Shown here piece by piece: positions 25,181 through 36,700 of a stretch of 64,000 nt of DNA. This DNA comes from Myrica gale (Eukaryota; Streptophyta; Magnoliopsida; Fagales; Myricaceae). The stretch covers positions 17,409,001 through 17,473,000 of the forward strand of contig OZ005621.1 of assembly GCA_963930655.1 (NCBI GenBank), in the 5' to 3' direction. The notes under the pieces were generated by a model. That model was not told the origin of the DNA. It searched no databases and worked only from the letters and a program-made list of their open reading frames with translations. The stretch's first letter is position 1. Each line of letters begins with the position of its first letter. The position numbers and the translations under genes were made by a program.

Positions 25181-26109
25181 TTAAATATATATGAGATTTA
25201 CTTAGGTCAAACTTAATTAATTGGTATATATATATATCATGTACTATTTTCCTCCAATTTCATTTTCTTTCTGAAAGATCGAATTATATGTATGAATGGT
25301 AAAAAACTGAGTCTAGTTATGATCTATTGGGTTTATCTATATATGCAAAGATGTTCTATAATTTACTGTTCAAATTAGATAGAATTCACATTCAACATTG
25401 TTTGGGTAAAACATCGAAAATGTACGAGTATTACAACATTTAATGCTTGTTTTGTTCTTCTCTATTCAAATTGAATCCTCTAATTCATACAACAAATTGA
25501 AAAGAATCTCAATTACAAGGAAATTACATAATAAAAGGATATCATACACCGTACGTGTAGTTGGGTGGCAGAAAAGGACAAGAAAAAGGAGTGTCCCTAT
25601 CAGTGAATGCATTTTTTAATTACTAACTACTAATTGGTATGTGCATGATCATATAGGCATTCTAATTTTAAATTTCTCTCTTTTTTATTTGGGTAAGTAA
25701 ATTTCTCTCTTTCAAGGGCATACATATATGATATACCGATAATGCTGAGGCATATGAAGTTGGGTCTTACCACCCGTCATGTGCTCGAAATGATCTATTG
25801 GGTTTATCTATATATGTTGGAGTGAAACTAAATGAGATGTACATACGTCAGTTGATATGTATGGATCTGTGGGAGCTGGAATCTTTTGATGCTACACGAC
25901 CAGAACATACGATCGATTCAAAGTGGGGATGGAGCAGGTTGAAGTAGGGTTCTAGCGCAAAATATGTAGGTGTATACATGAAGACAAATCACGTGTGATA
26001 TTCTCTCCTTTTTTGTCTCAGTCTCCCCTGTCGGGCCACATTAGTTTTCAATTAGATATTTATTCCTGTCTATGTATAAGTTGAACCATGATTTATACTT
26101 AAAAAATTG
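25181..26109. other. AT-rich intergenic DNA
   Basis: No gene seen. A 27-bp sequence starting ATGATCTATTGGGTTTATCT is present twice (25318 and 25790). The LINE micro-tail at 25684-25697 lies here. Confidence 0.4.
25684..25697 (-). mobile_element. Ultra-short LINE 3' tail (tttatttgggtaag)
   Basis: Fourteen bases lie between two perfect copies of TAAATTTCTCTCTTT (25669-25683 and 25698-25712). The inserted bases resemble the reverse of a plant LINE 3' end with a short poly(A), like that of the LINE at 31814. Confidence 0.55.
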
Positions 26110-26378
26110 GAGAAAACTTCAATTTTCACTCCTTAATGATTGGACGAATGTTGTTTTAGGGTCTGATTTTTCAATTTCAGTACATTCTACTTTCGAACTA
26201 TTGAAATATATTAATTTACGCCATTGAATAAGATCTCGCCATTAAGTTTATGCCACACAATCTATTTTTGCTCATTTCAACTATAAGATGTGATAAAGAG
26301 ATGTAAATTAACGAATTTTAATAGTTCAATGAATTCTAAATAATATTTATCCAATAGTAATGAAGTTTTATGAGAAAA
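26110..26378. mobile_element. Foldback/MULE-like MITE
   Basis: About 270 bp whose two arms are imperfect inverted copies: left arm aaaacttcaattttcactcc to gaactattgaaatatattaa, right arm its approximate reverse complement. No coding capacity; superfamily uncertain. Confidence 0.45.
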
Positions 26379-27996
26379 AAAACTCAAATAATGGACCTGG
26401 CATTTTTAGTACTTTGCTTTGAATAAAGTTTGGTCAGGTCCTGGAGTACTACTACAAACCCATTTCTTTGAATTTGTTTCTATATATTTCAGGCTTACAG
26501 TAATTAGTATTTAGAGAGTGCATAAGAGCAAGTGTTAGGTGCCCAGAAAGAGAGAGAGAGAGAGAGCAAGTGTTAGTTACCAAGGCTATCAGCTGATCAA
26601 ATTATCAATGATGTTCAAACGAGTGGGGTTTACCTTATGACACAAGATTTTGGATGCCTGTATTCTGATTTTTTTGACTATATCTAGAATATGTACAGTT
26701 TCTCCATCTTATACAAACTATATAATTATTTGGTCAAAAGATTATGAAACTGTCCCAAAAGGTTGGTAAAATCCCTTGAACTTCCGTACTCTAATTTTGG
26801 AGGGAGCAAATTACCAAAATACAAGCTTTAACCACTAGACCAATCCCTTGAACTTCCGTACTCTAATTTTGTTAAAACTCTAATTGTTCTCGAGCAATTA
26901 TTATGTTGGATGCCGAATGATTGTTGAAATGATATCGATTTCACATGGAATGACCTAAACTTCTGCTGAACAAAAATTAATTTGCTTTAAGCCTAAGTTT
27001 AATGATTTCGTCAGGAGTCTTGTCTCTCTTATATCCCAAAAAAGGGCTCTGTCAGTACCAAAGGTACTCTTACCCTACCTCGGAGTCCTCCCATGGAGAG
27101 GTATAATGTACTTTATGGGTGCCGGAGATTGTCTTTCGTTACCCAAAATAATAACCATAATATTAATTACTTACCATGCTATAGGAACACAGAAAATTCA
27201 CAAGTTTTCTTTTACTTCTAAAAATGACAAAAGCACCCTCTTAAAAAAAATGTAAGCATTTTCTGATTAAAAACACAAAAAAAATCTTGGAAACATGACT
27301 TAAATGAATTAATCTATGAATCAAATCGGATTTTGGGAAGAACTTGACTTGCATAATTTGAATGTGTATACTAGTGTAAAAAACGAGTTGAATTCCATTA
27401 TCTTGACAATATGAACTTCCTCAAGGTGTCTAGCTCTGTCAACAATTAGACACCGCTATAAGATGTGGTTGGTAGAAATTAGTGGGTGTAAAGATTGAGC
27501 CTTGAATCATTCTACTTCTGCCGTTTGTTTTTTTATATCGTTTCGCGGGATGACAATTTTCTCTAATTTATTATTTGAATTGAATGATCTAATTTAGAGA
27601 GAGAAAAAAATATTATACTTGTTGAGACTTTGATACAAACAACATTGAATATTATACATGATACATATGTTTTTTCGGTCGTTTCAAATTAGACCATAAG
27701 AGATTATTAAATCAATTTTGAATTCCTCTGTAGACATGGAAAGGGATGAAAATAATCCCTGGTTTTTTGGTAATCTCTTTCTAGTGTTTATTCTCATATC
27801 TTCCTCTATACAGATTTTATATAAAGTGAATACATGGCAGTTCACACATCATCATCATCAAGTGTGTGACTTGTTATTGCCTAAAACCTATAGCATATTT
27901 TTCATAGTATTATACTTAAGGTCCTGAATTTGAAACTTGACTTCACATTACACTCAATTTTAATTAAATATTGCCTAAAACTTGTAGCTTATCTTT
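26379..27996. other. AT-rich intergenic DNA, no gene
   Basis: No supported coding region. A (GA)n run at about 26550 sits between two copies of gagcaagtgttag. The phrase cccttgaacttccgtactct occurs twice (about 26773 and 26846). Confidence 0.4.
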
Positions 27997-28309
27997 TAGG
28001 GAAAACATCAACTTTAGTCTATAAATTTATATCAAAATGTCAAAAAGAAATCCAAACTACCAAAATCCTCACATTTAGTTCTAAAACTATCAAAATGCAT
28101 TAACTTTCGCTATGTCGTAGGATTCGGCAGTTGAAATATGTAGAAAATAGACTACATGGTATAATATTGGCGGTTGACTCCTATGACACGGTGAACGTTG
28201 ATGAATTTTGATAGTTTTAGGTCTAAATATGATGACTTCGGTAATTTGGATCTATTTTTGAAATTTTGATATATATATATATTTAAAGGCTAAAAGTGAA
28301 GATCTCCTA
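27997..28309. mobile_element. MITE with ~115-bp inverted arms (Mutator-like type)
   Basis: The left arm (agggaaaacatcaactttag onward) and the right arm (reverse: taggagatcttcacttttag onward) are imperfect inverted copies over about 110 bp, sharing cctaaaactatcaaaat-like text. Long arms suggest a Mutator-like MITE. No open frame. Confidence 0.55.
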
Positions 28310-28395
28310 AAATTTTGAGATCAGAGACAATCTCAACTATATTACAAATTTTGACATTATTTTTTCTTATTTAGGCAGAGTTCATGATAATCTAT

Positions 28396-29230
28396 TTTTT
28401 TTCTAAGCAACATGAAATCCATTTCATTGATACCTAGACAAAGCATACAATGTTGATACAGACGACCAGACGAGGCCGGATACAAAGCACCGGGGCATAA
28501 TACCCATTACATCAACATAGAAAGCCCTACGGGCAGTACAAGAAATGACCATAAAGCCGCATAATAACGGACCCAAAGGGTCGTGAATACAAAGCGGGTC
28601 CAAAGACCTGAACTAAAATCCGCCGAAAGTGGCGGTCGCCGGAGGAGTGGGTAGTCGAGCACCGCACTCCAACTTCCTCGAGAGAGCGTCCACACCAGCA
28701 CCGAAGGACACCGAGGTCCACACCCAAAGCCCAACGAAATGGACAACAACACACAAAGAAAAAAAAACACAACAAAAAACAAAAAAGCCGCTAGCCGACC
28801 GGAAGTCGGCCAGAAAACATGGCCCCAAGACACCACAGACACCACAGAGAGCCAAAAATGGGCGACCGCGTGTAAGCTACGCTCCCACGCGTGAGGGAAC
28901 ACGTGCCGGCCAATGGTGACCGAAAAACGCTGGAGACGAGCTCCAGGAGCAGCTGATGCCGTCCTTGTCGAGCGTGGCCACCGAAATCCAACCGGAAAGC
29001 CGGGATCTGGAGTTGAAAGCAAACTCAAAGGGGGACCAAAATAATGGGGGTTTGAAGGGGAGCCGGCCAAAAGAGGGAGAGGACAAAGGGGAACGGAAGG
29101 GGGACGGTCCGCCGGCCACAGGGAAGAAAAAGGGAGGAGGACATGCGGAGGGATGGAGAAACGTCTAGAGAGAGCCTCTCTCTCTCTAGACTCTGCGAAA
29201 GAGATTTTTATTTGATGCCGACAAAATTCT
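28396..29230 (-). mobile_element. 835-bp retroposon with poly(A) and perfect 16-bp TSD
   Basis: On minus it ends in an A-run (T-run at 28396 on plus) and is flanked by identical GTTCATGATAATCTAT at 28380-28395 and 29231-29246. That proves target-primed insertion. It is GC-rich compared with its surroundings and begins, on minus, with a CT-rich segment containing ctagagagagagaggctctc. It encodes neither RT nor endonuclease; long open frames on both strands look like effects of GC content. Probably an internally deleted or 5'-region-derived non-autonomous LINE. Confidence 0.75.
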
Positions 29231-29540
29231 GTTCATGATAATCTATCTAATATACTACTTTCATGACTCCGCTGGTGCTTTTCTTCCCTTTCTACTACGT
29301 TCGTCAATTTTTAGTGCAGATTTAAACTTGGGCCTATGTCGTGGAAAGTCAGCCCAGGCCGTGGTTTTCCTTTTTGTCAAAACTGAAAAGAGCAACTTGC
29401 TTGTTCCGTCTAAAATGCCCGCCCAAATGAAAAGCAGCAAACCCGGTTTGTCTACGAGGGCAATTATCATCTGCAGCATTATCCCACCTGCCCACCAGCC
29501 CAATTAACCATTTTTGTTTTCCAACCATAAGATATTAAGG

Positions 29541-29710
29541 CTGCGTTTGCAACCAAAATTTTACCCAAAATTTTATCTCTCTCATAATAAAATATTCTAA
29601 TATAATCTCTCTCTCTCCCATAAAAAAATATAAAAAATTACAAAAACTATAAAATATTACCTCTCTCTTCACTTTTTCACTAAACCCAATACCAACACTA
29701 AACTCACGTT
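29541..29710. mobile_element. Tourist-like MITE copy, related to the one at 3280-3487
   Basis: Begins ggctgcgtttgc and shares the ctctctctcccat, cactttttcactaaaccc and aatacc segments with the copy nested in LINE-1. The right end (cacgtttgtgtgcaaa) is less clear. Confidence 0.5.
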
Positions 29711-29935
29711 TGTGTGCAAATGTTGTGCTTTTCAGGGAACTCGTTTTTATTGGCCCATTGGCCCACATATTTGTTTTCATCGGCCCATTGGCCCAAAATG
29801 ATCTATTAAGGTGTCAAACACTCTTCTGTGCATCCGGCTAGCTCGAAGTTCTATTTTTTGGCCTATCGAAGGTTTGGGGACACTTCAGAAAACAGAAATA
29901 TTCCAACAAATAAAAAGGAAAACAAAAAACAGCCT

Positions 29936-29973
29936 GACAGCTGTGGGATTGAACCCCCGCCCTTTCGGACCAA

Positions 29974-30008
<35 letters not shown>

Positions 30009-30013
30009 GTGTC
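29936..30013 (-). tRNA. tRNA-Leu (UAG), slightly divergent
   Basis: Minus-strand 78-nt cloverleaf: D-arm region TGGCCGAGTGGTCTAAGGCG, anticodon stem CCAGA / TTTGG around loop TTTAGGC (anticodon TAG), long variable arm TCCGAAAGGGC, T-arm GGGGGTTCAATCCC. A T6 run follows downstream on minus (pol III terminator). Oddities are a C-C mismatch at the fifth acceptor pair (GACACTT against AGCTGTC) and a T-loop one base shorter than usual. It may therefore be a weak gene or a recent pseudogene. It reads leucine codon CUA. Confidence 0.65.
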
Positions 30014-30711
30014 TCACTAGCTTAAAGTTAAACATTTTAAACTAAATTAAAACAAGTATTGGTTCCACCTCACTACATTGAGAGCGATACATCGCTATGT
30101 CGGGCGCTAATTGTGATCCATCGAATGCAATCCACGATCTCTTCAAGTTTTCCTACGCTCCTAATTTAGGAATATTACATGACTATTGGCTGCAATGCAC
30201 ATTTTCTTGGCAACAGCGCGGCCTATTGGACCGCATTTCTGTCGTGTTTTTCGTTTGGTTAGACGGATTCACGAGAGAATGGAGGAACCAATTAAGAAGG
30301 TAAATAGCTACAAGTGTTTTTCTAGGCAACCGCGGGTCTCTAATTACTTCCAAGAGTTTTATCCTTTGGAGCTCCCCATTGTGCTTGAAAGTTTCTTTTA
30401 ATAGTTTTATATCAAGCATTACATTATGATATTAATTATAAATGTCTTACATGATTATTTGATATGAAATTAACTAGTTTCAACTAGTTCGCTATGAGGA
30501 TCACATGCATTCTTTACACGCGAGTAAATTAATTACCTGATAACTCTTTTGAGAAGTCATAGCTCTACTAGCAAAAGAAAAGCCAAAGTACTCATAAGCC
30601 ATGCATGACTTGAACGAAAAGCTGTTTCCATGATAAAAAAAAGCCACATTCCCTTCTGAACCAAGTCTGCGTTGAAAGATCAAGGAGAACGAAACCGCCT
30701 TCAGTTTTGCC
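30014..30711. other. Intergenic DNA upstream of the secreted-protein gene
   Basis: Includes an unassigned short open frame (30097-30303) with no recognisable motif. Nothing else supported. Confidence 0.4.
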
Positions 30712-30723
30712 TTTAAATATAGA
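30712..30723 (+). promoter_or_regulatory. TATA-like box of the secreted-protein gene
   Basis: TTTAAATATAGA lies about 55-65 bp upstream of the ATG at 30778, leaving room for a short 5' leader. Confidence 0.4.
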
Positions 30724-30777
30724 TTTTTTGTGCTTCATTTTAACGGAGAAATCAATTTGAACAACAACAGAGGAGCC

Positions 30778-33700
30778 ATGGACAAAAAGTATACGAGAAT
30801 TGTGATGGTTATAAGCATAGTACTTATGGTTTCCCTAGTAGTAGTACAAGCTGAAGATAACCCTCCTGCAGGTCTTACTCCTTTGCCTTCCCATACTCCA
30901 TCGCCAAACTCCCTTCCACCCCTTCCACCTCCGGGCCGTCACGGCCATCTCCTTACTCCGCCGTCTGATTTTAACCGGCCATCGCAAAGACGGATTTGTG
31001 AGGCAAGCTGTTTCGTGAGAAGTACCGGATCACTTGCTGCAGGTTTGAGTCAGTTCAAGGAACGTGTCGCACAGTGTATCGCTAGGGAGTGCAAGAAGCC
31101 TCCGTACATACCGACGCATCGTCCCAGCTTCCCCGGGTATGAACCAATGTCTACGATATCGATATGCATTAACTATGTTTACATATTTAAATATATATTT
31201 TAAAAACATTTGTCTATTTTTCTCTTTTTCGAGTGGATGCATGCTACTGTTTCTTTGGTTTTTCTATAGAGATGTAATGGGTAGAACATATAGTTTTAAA
31301 AGTAGAAGAATTTTTAAATATGATTTTTTAAAAAATTATTTTTAGCACTAAATAGTAGAAACAATTAAAAATTAAATATATATGTATGTTTGAGGGTGAA
31401 AATTTTGGGTATTGGGATTTGAGAAATATTATAAAGTAAAAATATGTTATGAGAGTTGGTGAAAAAGTGAACATAGTTGATGGCCATTAGGAGTTCTCTA
31501 AACCTAGGAGATTTTGTAGGTTATATGTGTTTGGATAAAAAGTCAAATTAAAGCTGGCCTCCACATTGATCAAAGGATTCGATAGCTTAAATCTCTTTTC
31601 AAATAGATTCAACATTTTCTTTTTTAGTTTTAAAATGGGTTTTTTTCTCTTGTTAAGAAAAAAATTTTTGGTAGCCTTCTCATATATATTTGGGGTGTAA
31701 AGCATAAGCTGGCCCGTCTTTTTTTTCTGGGGGAGGGGGTAAGGTGAATATATATGAAAAATAAAACTGTGTACCAAAAGGTGGGCAGATCTAAAAAATC
31801 AGATAACTACTACTTTTTTTTTGGGTAACCGGTTAGTGTATTAATTCTCCAATAATTGTACAAAGAGTAGGCCAGTGTACTTTGGCTGAGTTAGAACCTC
31901 CTCCCTTTGGGGAGGGTTAGATCCGGGGGTCGAATCCCCCTCTTCCACAGGCTTTAGTCCTGCTTCAAAAATTTGCCTAGAAAAAAAAACTGTACAAAGA
32001 GTAGGCCTAGCCCCAAAACAAAGAAAAAACTCAGGTCTCCCAATGAGCTACAACGCAGAAAGTAAACACTAAAAACAACTAGATATCACTAAAAGTATTA
32101 TCAGTATTTCTTATGTATGCTGTAAATGTCTTCTGAAATCTTCCATTTTCTACTTAACTGAATATTCACATCAGTCCTCCTCATATCTCGAACTGTGTTA
32201 ATCCTCACAATTACCGCTGTGCATATGTCATTAAAAACATGTGAGCATGATTCTCAAAATTGTCGCAAGTAACGTCCTACCTTTCGTATTAGCTGCCATC
32301 CATTGGACCACATCCCTCCAGCATAACATATCTTTAGAAATATCACATATGTCCAATAAAGTATCCAAATACAGTGAGAGAATGAGCATTGAAAAAATAA
32401 ATGGTTCTCATCCTCTGACCTTCCTCCACACAAAACACAACACAAGTTGTTACCCATACCCCTACTTTGCAGAGCTGTTCGAGTAGAAAGCCTCTCTCTA
32501 AATGCTAATCAGGAAATAAAAAAGAACCATGGCACATGGCTATCGCCCCACAAAATGCGGTACCAGGCAACCTTCAGGTAAGATGGTGCTAGAGAACCAA
32601 CAACGGAAGATACCGAAAACTTACCATTTCGACTAGGACACCATATTAGCCTATCTCTTCTATTTTGCCAAGGGTGAAAAGTACCCGGAGTTTGACTAGC
32701 CAACATCCTCCAAAAATACCAACCGGCGGTCAGCTCCTGTTGTGCTGCTAATAATCTCAGCAACAACAACATTCTCTCCACTTGAAGAGGATCATATAAA
32801 CTCACTGGTAACCAGTTTATACAGCGGTCTACAAGGGTGCCAATTATCAAACCAAAGAGAAGTGAAACACCAATCCCCAATAACAACCTTGGTCCTCTCC
32901 TGTGCCACCTCACGAAGTTGGAGAATACTCATCCAACACCACGTTGAATCAGAGTCAATGCTCATGTTCCAAAATTGCCTTCCACAGACTAGATTCTTGC
33001 GGACCCAATCTGCCTAAAAGAACTCAATCCCATCTGTTAGAAAATGCCAAATATGCTTTAGGTTTTTTTCTTCTTCTAAACAACGTTGTTTTATTAACCA
33101 AAAGAGATCCATTCATGGAGGATCAAAACCCATGTGTTGTTTGACGAGGAATACAGGTAAAATATTAAAAGGAATACCCCAAAAAATTTCCTAGAAGCAG
33201 CCCACTTAGTCAAGTAATCCACATAGGAATTAGCTTGGCGTGAAGTTTTTAATAAACTCGATGATTGTCTATTCACCGCCATTGCACGAATGACTCCAAT
33301 AATATCACCCAAATCCTCTTGCACTACAAAAGAGGGGTTATTCAAGCTAGTGATCGAAACAAGCGAATCGCTTTCAAATACCACATGGTTCAAATTGCGA
33401 AAACAAGCTTCTCCAGCAGTCATACGGAGCGCCAACAGTTCAACATTAAGTGTCGACATTCTCGGATAAATATCAGACCGTGCCCAAAGAGTATTCCCTT
33501 GATGATCAAACAAAATACATGCAATTGCCACATAGGAAGGCCAAATAGCAGCATCTGTATTGATTTTCATAAACTCAGTTGGAGGTGGTCGCCAAGTCCA
33601 GAGGTCTTGCTTAGCTAATTCTATCCAGGCAGCCAAATGTTGCCTATGACACCTCTGAATGCAGAGAAGAATCAAATTTGGGTCAGCTGGTACATGATTA

Positions 33701-36700
33701 TGGATAAATTGATTTACGGCAATCCGAATTAAATCCATTGCTACTGCCGCACAGAGCAAAAAACGTGAACTAATGAAGAATTCAAATTGAGCCACCTGCC
33801 CGGATCAAGAACAAGCTCAATCCAATCCACTATAGAATGTAAACCCAATGCTGACAAGTTCACAGGCCAAGGTGCTTGTCTCCAGACAACCAATATAAGG
33901 ACAATGAAGAAAAAATGTTCCAAGTTCTCCTCCCCAGCTTCACAGAGAGGGCAGATACTAAAATTTGGTGGAACATTTTGAAAAATTCGAGCAAGAAGTG
34001 AGCGTGTAGGAAGGGCGTTCCACGTCACACGCCAAAGAAAGTGTTTAATGCGATCTGGAATTTTTAATCTCCAAAAAGCTCATCATTCAACCTCCGAAAG
34101 AGTAGCCAAAGGTGGAGTCAGAGCTTTTAGAATCTCCAAATAAGCAGATTTAATAGAGAAGGTCTGATCCATTGATAATAACCAACGTGGAGAATCACCA
34201 ACATTATGCAGAGGGGGAGGCAAACGTAAAATAGCATCTGCACTGGTCTCCTCGCATACCTCCCGAATCTTGCCGAGGAAGTGGTTTAAACACCTCCAAA
34301 CCCGAAACCCATGGATCCTTCCAAAAATTTAAATCTGAATGCTCCCTTACTGAAAAAATCAGCCTTTTTGCTAATAGAGGTTGGGATTTCAAAATGCCTT
34401 GCCAAAACCAAGAACATGCAGTGGTATTAATCGAGACACAGATAGCATCCGAACTACAATATTTTGCGCGAAGAACCTTGACCCAAAACTTATCTCTTTG
34501 ATTACAAATCTGCCACCCAAGTTTGGATATAAGTGCTTGATTATAGTCATGGAATAGCTGAAAACCCAATCCTGTAACATTTTTTGGCCAGCATATGGAA
34601 GACCAAGCTCGAAGTACAAAATTTCAAATTTTGTCTTGAGGGAAACCTCACCAGATTTTTCTGAGTATAGAGTCAAGCTCCATACATTAGATATTCGGCA
34701 ATAGAACACTTGACATGTAGTATGTGGGCAAGGCTGAGAGTATAGATTTTATTAGACAAGCATTCCCAGCTCGTGACAATAACTTCGAACGCCAACTAGA
34801 AACTCTGTTTAACAACTTTTCCTTTAGTTCGAGGTGAGCTTGACGTTTTGAGCGAGGAATGATGAGTGGCAACCCAAGGTATTTGCCCGGCTGTGAAGAG
34901 TGACTAACACCAAGAGACATGGCTAATGGAACTATCATTTATTGATTCACAATTTTGCTAAACGATACAAAAGATTTATGAAGATTGAGGGACTGCCCAA
35001 TCCACCTTGATGTATCGGTTTATCATTGTTGTTGAAACCACATCACCTATATAAAAAATTAATAAATCATCGACGAAGCAAAGATGGTTAAGCCTGGTCT
35101 TCTTACATCACTAGTGGAAGCCAAACTCCGGTCTCGTAGTCATATTCTGCATGAGCCCAAAAAAATCTCCATATCTAGAGCAAAAAGGTAAGGTGATAAT
35201 GGGTCACCTTGTCGAAGACCTCCTTTTTCCCGGAAAAAAACCCACAAAGCTCCCCATTTATCTTGATGAAGAACTTAGCTTTAGAAACACATTCCTCAAT
35301 TAGACGAACAATATAAAGCTGCAATCCCATCACATCAAGAACCAGCAACAGGAAATCCCATCTGACATTGTTGTAGGCCTTCATGATGACCACTTTAATT
35401 CCACATCTAAGTGTATCGGAGTTCCTATGATAATTCTTGAAAAATTCTTGTGCCAAAATAATATTATCCCAAATCCTCATTCCTACAATAAAGGCTGTCT
35501 GATTCACACTGACTAAGTCCTGGATCATACCCTTCATTCGATTTGCCAATATTTTTTAGATGCACTTGTAGATGGTATTACAACAAGAATAGGCCGAAAA
35601 TTGTTCAACTTGGACACATTCAGAATCTTTGGAATTAACGAAACTATTGTACAGTCTACTTCCCCTAACAACCGTCCAGATTTCAAAAAATCTTGAATAG
35701 CCTCTAAAACAGTACTCCAAACAATGCACCATGAGCGTTTTAAAAAAATAGCATTATAACCATCTGGTCCTTGTGCATTGTCATCGATGGTGGGATGGCA
35801 TCCGTAATTTCATTGTCAGTCACCTCTTGTTGCAGGGTACCTCTTTGTTGCCAAGTTAACCTTTTAGTACAAGCTTCGTCCACTACCCTCCTGTCCACTG
35901 CCCCTTTCATTCCCAGGTTTACTCCACAACCCAAAATAGAAGCTAACTATCTCCTCCTTGATATGGTCCTGATTAGTCAACCGATGTCCATCTTCAAGAG
36001 TAATAGAACAAATCCTACTCTTACTCTGAAACTGCTTAACCTTTTGGAAAAAGAACTGAGAATTTTGATCACCTAAGTTAAGCCACTGGTTGCGTGACTT
36101 TTGGAGAAGAAATGATTCCTCATCACTGCGAAGGCGCACCAATTTAGCAGCTAACTCTTTCTACACACACACGGTATTAGCCGTAGGATCAAGTTCCAAA
36201 ACACTTTGGACCTATTCAAGAGCTATCCTTGCTTCCTCAACCCGGACAGAAATATCAGAATAGTGCCTCTTATTAAGTTTCCAAAGTTCTCGCTTCAATA
36301 ACCGTACCTTTGAGAACAATTTGAACATTGGCGTCCCCTGCACTTCAGTCTCCCAAAGCTTGCCTACAATGTCCAAAAAAAGTGGATGCTCGCACCGCAT
36401 ATTGAAGAATTTGAAGGACTTAGGGAATGATTAACCACCTCAATCCTCACAACCATAAGTGAATGATCAGATATCCCCACCGGAAGGAATGTTGCCTCCA
36501 AGTTCCCAAACTATTCATCCCAACAACAGTTGACCACCACCCTATCCAACTTCCTCAATATTGGGTCAGATTCCCGCATATTCTGCCAGGTAAATAAATT
36601 TCCCGAGAATATTAAATCCTTCAACCCATTCTGGCAGAGATACATATCTAGCTCATCCTTCGAACTTGGCTAGTTATCCGAGCCATCTGCCTGTTCATAA

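Noticed and set aside
28507-29070. 187-residue open frame and overlapping frames on both strands
   Set aside because: All within the GC-rich retroposon; open on several frames at once, so an effect of base composition.
30097-30303. 68-residue open frame on plus
   Set aside because: No recognisable motif, no splice or promoter evidence, and a comparable frame on the other strand.
31880-31960. tRNA-like stretch with A- and B-box
   Set aside because: No cloverleaf or anticodon arm; the perfect flanking duplication and A-tail identify it as a SINE.
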